The notes under the pieces were generated by a model. It searched no databases. It worked only from the letters and a program-made list of their open reading frames with translations, and was not told the origin of the DNA. Below, piece by piece: positions 58,178 through 64,000 of a stretch of DNA of 64,000 bases. Numbering within the stretch: the first letter of the stretch is position 1; each line of letters starts with the position of its first letter. Made by a program: the position numbers and the translations under genes. This DNA is from Gilliamella sp. wkB308 (GTDB lineage: Bacteria; Pseudomonadota; Gammaproteobacteria; Enterobacterales; Orbaceae), in contig NZ_LZGN01000040.1 of assembly GCF_001690185.1 (NCBI RefSeq), positions 1-64,000 of the forward strand. Direction: 5' to 3'.

Positions 58178-60535
58178 ATGAAAAATGATTACTTTTCACA
58201 TCTTTCTGACGCTGATAACTGGCGTCAGAAATCAAATGAACAGGAAATGCCTTCTGATGATGTGGCATTTTTGAAGTATCGCTTGAATCAAATTAGTGAT
58301 ACTCGTGATTTTAATGATGACAGAAAGCAACAACCTACCTATCCAGACATTGAGCGTGTAGCAATCCAACCTCAAATTTGGAATAAACCTTTCAAAGCCA
58401 AATCCAAGCCAAATAAAAGCTTCATTGCCACTATTCGGCGTTTGATCATGTTTTTGTTGATTGCCATTCAAACTTATTTAGGCACAAATTATTTATCTTC
58501 TTTGCTACCCTATCAAAGTTGGGACAAAATTAATTTTATGGCTAATTGGCAGCTAAACCCTGAACTGGCAATTTATAACGTGATTCCCTATATTATTCAA
58601 GGAATTATAATAGTCCTGTTTGCTATCTTGTTTTGTTGGATCTCAATTGGTTTTTGGACAAGTATTATGGGATTAATTTTGGCGGTCATAGGTAAAGATC
58701 GATTCACCATACCGATTCCAACCGATCCTGCATCTCATATTGACAATACGCATCGCACTGCTTTAGTTATGCCAATTTGTAATGAAGATGTGGCACGTGT
58801 TTTTGCCGGATTAGAAGCGACTTATCAATCACTCGTCGAAACTGGTCAAGCCGCATGTTGTGACTTTTATATTTTGAGTGATACCAATGATCCCGATCTA
58901 TATGTCAATGAACTGAAAGCTTGGGCTGATTTTAACGCCAAAAAAGCCGATAACGGCTGTCAGATTTTTTATCGTCACCGCAAACGCCGCGTAAAACGTA
59001 AAAGTGGTAACATTGATGATTTTTGTCGTCGTTGGGGTCATTTATATGAATATATGATGATTCTTGATGCAGACAGTATTATGACTGGCGACTGTATTTT
59101 AAAAATGATTGCCATGATGGAAATGACACCTAATGCAGGTATTTTGCAATCCCCTCCGAAGTCAGTCAGAATGAAAACGCTCTATGGGCGTATTCAACAA
59201 TTCGCTAATCAAATATATAGTGATATATTTTGTTCAGGTACTCACTTTTGGCAATTGGGTGAAGCACAATATTGGGGACATAATGCGATGATTCGTTTAA
59301 AACCCTTTATTGAACACTGTATTTTATCACCTTTACAAAAACGTAAAGGGCCTCTTCATATATTGTCACACGATCTTGTAGAAGCGACATTAATGCGACG
59401 AGCTGGTTATGGAGTTTGGATTGCTTATAATCTTAATGGTAGCTATGAAGAGCTTCCTGGCAACATGATTGAAGATCTTAAACGAGATAATCGCTGGTGT
59501 ATGGGGAATTTAATCAATTTAAGATTAATCTTTAAAAGTGGAATTACCTTTACCCATCGCATTATGTTTTTGACCAGTGGTATGGCTTATATTTCGTCAC
59601 TTTTATGGTTGGTCTTTTTAATCTTTTCTACACTACTATTATTGGTATTTAATATTTCAGAACCACAATATTTTTACCAATCCAATCAATTTTATCCTAC
59701 TTGGCCAAAATGGGATGAACAGTTAGCAATAAGACTATTATCGACAACGTTAGTATTATTATTTGCACCCAAATTTTTTAGCTACGGTATTATCATTGCC
59801 AAAACCAGAGCAAAGGACGTGGGTGGAATTGTTAAATTAACCTTATCTATCCTTATTGAAATGATATGGTCGATGATTTTAGCCCCTATCCGCATGATAT
59901 TTCATAGTAAATTTGTGGTAAAAGCATGGTTAGGTAGTAAAATCCAGTGGAAATCCCCTTCCAGAAATGATGACGCATTAACATGGGGCGAGTCATTCTA
60001 TTTTTGCTGGCCACTATCAATATTAGGCATTATTTGGTTAGCGATAATAATTTGGCTCAACCCACAATTTACCTATTGGTACATTGCAATCCTGATACCG
60101 TTAACTATTTCTCCATTGGTTATTCGCATTTCGGGTCTTTCCAGTGTGGGAATCAAAGCTCAAAAAGCAGGCTTATTTTTAACCCCTGAAGAAACGCATC
60201 CAACTCGTGCCGTCACATTGACAGACGATTATTTACAACAAACCGAGGCTGCTTTTGTGCAACATGGCTTTATTATGGCACTTATTGATCCGGTTTATAA
60301 TGCGCTGGCATGTGCCTTATCGACTTCACGTCATTTAGCGAATGAGAAAAATCAATTAGTACGTGACGAATTAGTTCATCACTATTTACACACAGATCTT
60401 GAAAAAATTAGTAAAGAACAACAATTAGCAATTTTAGAAGATCCTTTCATCCTTTCTCAATTGCATCGCCATATTTGGCTGCAACAAGAAAAATACGACA
60501 ATTTGTTCCAATTATGGCAAAATGAGCGTCAATAG
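58178..60535 (+). CDS. opgH: Osmoregulated periplasmic glucan glucosyltransferase OpgH
   Basis: A 785-residue membrane glucosyltransferase (E. coli 847; the N-terminal cytosolic part is shorter here). Membrane helices precede and follow a GT2 domain with RTALVMPICNEDVARVFAGLEA, the DxD-like ILDADSIMTGD and the RDNRWCMGNL motif. It polymerises glucose from UDP-glucose and passes the chain to the periplasm. I chose the ATG at 58178; an in-frame GTG at 58145 overlaps opgG. A terminator follows. Confidence 0.95.
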   Translation: MKNDYFSHLSDADNWRQKSNEQEMPSDDVAFLKYRLNQISDTRDFNDDRKQQPTYPDIERVAIQPQIWNKPFKAKSKPNKSFIATIRRLIMFLLIAIQTYLGTNYLSSLLPYQSWDKINFMANWQLNPELAIYNVIPYIIQGIIIVLFAILFCWISIGFWTSIMGLILAVIGKDRFTIPIPTDPASHIDNTHRTALVMPICNEDVARVFAGLEATYQSLVETGQAACCDFYILSDTNDPDLYVNELKAWADFNAKKADNGCQIFYRHRKRRVKRKSGNIDDFCRRWGHLYEYMMILDADSIMTGDCILKMIAMMEMTPNAGILQSPPKSVRMKTLYGRIQQFANQIYSDIFCSGTHFWQLGEAQYWGHNAMIRLKPFIEHCILSPLQKRKGPLHILSHDLVEATLMRRAGYGVWIAYNLNGSYEELPGNMIEDLKRDNRWCMGNLINLRLIFKSGITFTHRIMFLTSGMAYISSLLWLVFLIFSTLLLLVFNISEPQYFYQSNQFYPTWPKWDEQLAIRLLSTTLVLLFAPKFFSYGIIIAKTRAKDVGGIVKLTLSILIEMIWSMILAPIRMIFHSKFVVKAWLGSKIQWKSPSRNDDALTWGESFYFCWPLSILGIIWLAIIIWLNPQFTYWYIAILIPLTISPLVIRISGLSSVGIKAQKAGLFLTPEETHPTRAVTLTDDYLQQTEAAFVQHGFIMALIDPVYNALACALSTSRHLANEKNQLVRDELVHHYLHTDLEKISKEQQLAILEDPFILSQLHRHIWLQQEKYDNLFQLWQNERQ

Positions 60536-60541
60536 TAATTT

Positions 60542-60567
60542 ATAGGGCTTTAGCCCTATTTCTTTTT
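60542..60567 (+). terminator. Intrinsic terminator of the opgGH operon
   Basis: ATAGGGCT / AGCCCTAT (60542-60549 and 60552-60559), then TTCTTTTT on the plus strand, seven bases past the opgH stop. Confidence 0.8.
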
Positions 60568-60584
60568 ATAAATTATCAACCCTC

Positions 60585-61571
60585 ATGGATTTTTTTATGA
60601 CTTGGCAACCTTCTGCATCTATCAATAACCTTCTTAAGCGCGCAAAAATCGTTTCTCAAGTAAGACAATTTTTTGCTGACCGATGTATTTTAGAAGTTGA
60701 AACTCCAACTTTAAGCCAATATGCTGTCACGGATGTGCATTTAAGTTCCTTTGATACCACTTTTTATAAACCAGGCGAATTTGAGCCATCTCAAGGTCAA
60801 AAAATGACGCTCATTACCAGTCCTGAATACCATATGAAACGCTTACTGGCTGCGGGCAGTGGCCCTATCTATCAAATCTGTAAATCCTTTCGTAATCATG
60901 AAGAAGTGAGTCGAATTCACAATCCTGAGTTTACTATGCTTGAATGGTATCGAATTCAATTTGATATGATGCAAATGATCAACGAAGTCGACGATCTATT
61001 ACAATACGTCTTAGATTGTGAGCCTGCTGAAAGGATTTCATACCAAAAAGCTTTTCAACGTCATTTAAATATTGATCCGCTCGAAGCAGATCATCAAACA
61101 TTAATTACTGCCGCAAATCAACTCAATATGGGTATAAAAACTGAAGATTATGATCGAGATTCATTATTACAGTGCTTGTTTACCTTAGGCGTTGAACCGC
61201 ATATCGGGAAAGATAGACCCATTGCTGTCTTTAATTTTCCTGCTTCTCAAGCAGCATTAGCCACTATCAGTTCCGAAGATCATCGTGTTGCAAGTCGTTT
61301 TGAGTTTTATTATAAAGGTGTAGAACTTGCCAATGGATTCAAAGAACTGACAAATGCGCAAGAACAAAAGCTACGATTTGAACAAAATAATCTGGATCGC
61401 ACAAAATTAAACTTACCACAACAAAATATTGATGTTGAATTATTAGCGGCAATGGAAGCAGGATTACCCGATTGTGCAGGCGTTGCGGTAGGATTAGATC
61501 GCCTAATCATGCTAGCGCTTGAGTCACAAAGCTTAGCGGATGTGGTGTCATTTACTTTTGAAAGGGCTTAA
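60585..61571 (+). CDS. epmA: EF-P lysine lysyltransferase EpmA (PoxA/GenX)
   Basis: A 328-residue class II lysyl-tRNA-synthetase-like enzyme without an anticodon-binding domain. It has [17 protein letters not shown], motif 2 [10 protein letters not shown] with [11 protein letters not shown], and motif 3 [14 protein letters not shown]. It attaches beta-lysine to elongation factor P. The 60585 start gives the same number of residues before QPSASI as in E. coli EpmA; an ATG at 60597 is the alternative. Neither efp nor epmB is in the window. The rmuC start follows two bases after the stop. Confidence 0.95.
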   Translation: MDFFMTWQPSASINNLLKRAKIVSQVRQFFADRCILEVETPTLSQYAVTDVHLSSFDTTFYKPGEFEPSQGQKMTLITSPEYHMKRLLAAGSGPIYQICKSFRNHEEVSRIHNPEFTMLEWYRIQFDMMQMINEVDDLLQYVLDCEPAERISYQKAFQRHLNIDPLEADHQTLITAANQLNMGIKTEDYDRDSLLQCLFTLGVEPHIGKDRPIAVFNFPASQAALATISSEDHRVASRFEFYYKGVELANGFKELTNAQEQKLRFEQNNLDRTKLNLPQQNIDVELLAAMEAGLPDCAGVAVGLDRLIMLALESQSLADVVSFTFERA

Positions 61572-61573
61572 TT

Positions 61574-62941
61574 ATGCTTGCTGCGTTGGGATTAATTGAT
61601 TGGATTGCCATTGTTTTTGGTTGTGTATCCTTAATTTTATTGATAATTGTTTTTAAGAACCAATTAACCAGCCATAATCTCAAACAATTATTCGATATTC
61701 AATTATCACAGAAAAAAGAGGAATTGCAGACTCTCGTTAAACAAATCATGCAGTTAGAAAATGAGCTTAATGCGTATCGACAACAACACGTTACCCAAAA
61801 TATGAAAATTAGCGAGCTGAAAACTCGCTTAGAAGAAACGCTTAATTCTGCGCATGAACGTCAAACTATTCTTGAACAAAGCGAGCAACGCCTTACAACG
61901 CAATTTGAAAACTTAGCTAATCGTATATTTGAACACAGTGGTAAAAAAATTGAACAACAAAATAAACAGAGTTTAGATTTTTTATTGTCACCACTGAAAG
62001 ACCAGTTAGAAGGCTTTAAAAAACAAGTTCAAGATAGTTTTGGTCAAGAAGCGAAAGAGCGTCATACACTGACACACGAAATTCGTAATTTGCAGCAACT
62101 CAATGAACTTATGACTAAAGAGGCGATTAATCTTACCAATGCCTTGAAAGGAAATAATAAAACTCAAGGGAATTGGGGGGAATTTATCCTCAGTCAAATT
62201 TTGGATAATTCTGGATTACGTTTAGGTTATGAATATGAAACACAAGTAAATCTAACCAATGACGATAATCGACGATTACAGCCTGATGTCATTGTGCATT
62301 TACCTCAAGGTGGTGATGTTGTGATTGATTCAAAAGTCACCCTTGTTGCTTATGAGCGCTATTTTAATGGCGAAGATGACGTCATCAAAGCTAAAGCCAT
62401 GTCAGACCACCTGATAGCTGTCCGTAATCATCTTAAACAACTTAGCCAAAAAGACTACCATAAACTTATCGGTATTAATTCGTTAGATTATATTCTGATG
62501 TTTATCCCTGTCGAACCCGCTTTTTTATGTGCTATAGATCAGGATCCCTCATTAATCAATGACGCATTAAAAAATAATATTATGATAGTCAGTCCAACCA
62601 CGCTTTTAGTGGCACTGCGAACTATTCATAATTTATGGCGATTTGAATATCAAAATCGCAATGCCGAATTAATTGCCGATAGAGCAAGTAAACTCTATGA
62701 TAAAGTCCGTGGTTTTGTTGAGGATATGGAAAATTTGGGTAACTGTTTAGACAAAGCACAACAAACTTTTCAAAATTCAATGAATAAATTGGCTAAAGGT
62801 CGAGGTAACGTCATTGGTCAAATTGAAAAATTTCGTGAATTAGGCGTTGAGGTTAAAAAACCAATCGATCCTGATCTTGCTTTAGTGTCTCTAGATGAAT
62901 TGGAGCAGAAAGAAGAAACTATTTCAAATCAGACACGATAA
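61574..62941 (+). CDS. rmuC: DNA recombination protein RmuC
   Basis: A 455-residue RmuC. It has an N-terminal membrane helix (residues 8-27) and a long coiled coil (about 35-170). The RmuC domain has GNNKTQGNWGEFILSQILDNSGL, LQPDVIVHLPQGGDVVIDSKVTL and VSPTTLLVALRTIHNLW, and is related to restriction-type nucleases. It limits recombination at inverted repeats in E. coli. Immediately after epmA, so likely co-transcribed. Confidence 0.95.
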   Translation: MLAALGLIDWIAIVFGCVSLILLIIVFKNQLTSHNLKQLFDIQLSQKKEELQTLVKQIMQLENELNAYRQQHVTQNMKISELKTRLEETLNSAHERQTILEQSEQRLTTQFENLANRIFEHSGKKIEQQNKQSLDFLLSPLKDQLEGFKKQVQDSFGQEAKERHTLTHEIRNLQQLNELMTKEAINLTNALKGNNKTQGNWGEFILSQILDNSGLRLGYEYETQVNLTNDDNRRLQPDVIVHLPQGGDVVIDSKVTLVAYERYFNGEDDVIKAKAMSDHLIAVRNHLKQLSQKDYHKLIGINSLDYILMFIPVEPAFLCAIDQDPSLINDALKNNIMIVSPTTLLVALRTIHNLWRFEYQNRNAELIADRASKLYDKVRGFVEDMENLGNCLDKAQQTFQNSMNKLAKGRGNVIGQIEKFRELGVEVKKPIDPDLALVSLDELEQKEETISNQTR

Positions 62942-63018
62942 ATAGGTATTGTATTGATCTTGAAGAACGTCAGGCATTAAAAATCGCTAAATGCTAGAAT
63001 ATACAGATAAAGTGTCAT

Positions 63019-63047
63019 TCACCATTCTTAAAATAACGTGTATACTC
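63019..63047 (+). promoter_or_regulatory. Possible promoter for xseB-ispA
   Basis: TTCACC at 63019-63024 and TATACT at 63042-63047, spacer 17 bases, upstream of xseB. The -10 is good, the -35 weak. Confidence 0.4.
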
Positions 63048-63071
63048 ACTGAGTAAAAAGAGGATTACCTT

Positions 63072-63317
63072 ATGCCCAAAAAAACGACTAAAGAACCGAG
63101 TTTTGAAGAAACACTAAAACAGCTTGAAACTATCGTCACACATTTAGAAAATGGTGACCTACCCTTAGATGAAGCATTGAATGAATTTGAAAAAGGAGTC
63201 AAGCTTGCCAGAGCCGGTCAAAAACAGTTAAAGCAAGCAGAGCAACGGATACAAATTTTATTATCTGAAAATAGTGATGCTGAATTGTCAGATTTTTTAG
63301 TGGATGATGATGAATAA
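63072..63317 (+). CDS. xseB: Exodeoxyribonuclease VII small subunit
   Basis: An 81-residue XseB, with [26 protein letters not shown] and [23 protein letters not shown], the standard helical coiled-coil form. It binds the large subunit XseA to degrade single-stranded DNA. AGAGGATTACCTT precedes the ATG. It overlaps ispA, as in the E. coli xseB-ispA-dxs operon. Confidence 0.95.
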   Translation: MPKKTTKEPSFEETLKQLETIVTHLENGDLPLDEALNEFEKGVKLARAGQKQLKQAEQRIQILLSENSDAELSDFLVDDDE

Positions 63318-64000
63318 CTTGAAAACGTTGCAAGATCGTATTGATACTTTTTTATCATCGTATTTATCCGAAAAATCAGCATCGACTTTGCAACAAGCTA
63401 TGCGTTACAGTTTACTTGCTGGTGGTAAGCGAATACGCCCTATTTTGGTCTATTTAACAGGTCAAATGTTTGGTTGTCCACTTGCTAATTTGGACGAACC
63501 GGCAGCCGCAATTGAATCAATCCACACCTATTCGCTTATTCATGATGACCTACCTGCTATGGATAATGATGATTTACGGCGAGGTAAGCCTACTTGTCAT
63601 ATTCAATTTAATGAAGCTCAGGCTATCTTAGCCGGAGACGCATTACAATCATTAGCATTTACATTATTAGCTGAAAGCCAATTCATCGATAATCATGCCA
63701 AAATTAGGATGATAACCGAGTTGGCACAAGCAAGTGGTTTAGATGGGATGTGTTTAGGACAATCACTTGATTTACAAGCTGAACACCAATCGATATCACT
63801 TGAGCATTTACAAAAAATTCACTGTTACAAAACAGGCGCTTTGATAAAAGCTGCGATACGCTTAGGCGCCTATGCGAGCGGTAATCAAGCTATCCCTTAT
63901 TATGCTAATTTAGATAATTATGCAAAGGCAATTGGACTTGCTTTTCAAATTCAAGATGACATTTTAGATATTATTGGCGAACAAGCCATTATGGGAAAAC
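63310..64000 (+). CDS. ispA: Farnesyl diphosphate synthase IspA, partial at the window end
   Basis: About 230 residues visible, running off the right edge. The polyprenyl synthase motifs are present: [12 protein letters not shown], first aspartate-rich motif [27 protein letters not shown], and the second DDILD. It makes farnesyl diphosphate for quinones and cell-wall carrier lipid. Start codons at 63304, 63307 and 63310 are all in frame and overlap xseB. No frame problem is seen up to the edge. Confidence 0.95.
   Translation, partial: MNNLKTLQDRIDTFLSSYLSEKSASTLQQAMRYSLLAGGKRIRPILVYLTGQMFGCPLANLDEPAAAIESIHTYSLIHDDLPAMDNDDLRRGKPTCHIQFNEAQAILAGDALQSLAFTLLAESQFIDNHAKIRMITELAQASGLDGMCLGQSLDLQAEHQSISLEHLQKIHCYKTGALIKAAIRLGAYASGNQAIPYYANLDNYAKAIGLAFQIQDDILDIIGEQAIMGK

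Overview
The window is a stretch of an AT-rich gammaproteobacterial chromosome. Gene order and protein sequences look like a distant, compact relative of the Enterobacterales: metY-rimP-nusA-infB-rbfA-truB, a trp operon with fused trpGD and trpCF, btsSR-btsT next to bglX, ppdA-ppdB-ygdB-ppdC, usg-truA, opgGH, and xseB-ispA. The low GC content, this gene set and the type VI secretion locus fit the Orbaceae, most likely Gilliamella or a close bee-gut relative. That placement is inference from resemblance, not from a marker-gene search.

Layout. (1) 1-17.4 kb, all on the minus strand, is one flank of a type VI secretion (T6SS) locus. In transcription order it encodes the sheath (tssB, tssC), baseplate TssK, membrane proteins TssL and TagL, Hcp, ClpV, VgrG, a DUF4123 adaptor, a large VasX/BTH_I2691-like membrane effector, and a small membrane protein that is a good candidate immunity protein. 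Other core genes (tssA, E, F, G, J, M) are not in the window and may lie beyond position 1. (2) 18.0-21.5 kb, plus strand, is a SitABCD-type Mn/Fe ABC transporter with a near-perfect Fur box over its promoter. (3) 21.6-32.5 kb holds dnaB, truA, usg, a divergent LacI-family regulator, and the truB/rbfA/infB/nusA/rimP transcription-translation operon behind the initiator tRNA gene. (4) 32.7-39.6 kb is a complete trp operon with a TrpR operator, a Trp-Trp leader peptide and an intrinsic attenuator, none of which was pre-annotated. (5) 39.7-41.2 kb is qmcA-nfeD. (6) 41.6-48.9 kb holds the pyruvate transporter BtsT, its LytTR two-component system BtsSR with a recognisable BtsR double site upstream of btsT, and the periplasmic beta-glucosidase BglX. 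(7) 49-55.8 kb holds yajQ, dapD, four pseudopilin-like genes, ybfF, rnb and yecH. (8) 55.9-64 kb holds an unknown lipoprotein gene directly before opgG-opgH, then epmA-rmuC, and xseB with the start of ispA, cut by the window end.

How it works together. The T6SS half is an antibacterial weapon with its cargo genes at the end of the transcript. The Sit transporter, BtsSR-BtsT and BglX supply metal, pyruvate and glucosides, which suits a sugar-rich gut niche. The rest is housekeeping. Most of what goes beyond routine annotation is regulatory: the trp leader, the Fur box, the BtsR site, and several structured intergenic regions. The least understood proteins are the effector/immunity candidates and the lipoprotein beside opgGH. 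No CRISPR array, insertion sequence, prophage or rRNA gene was seen.
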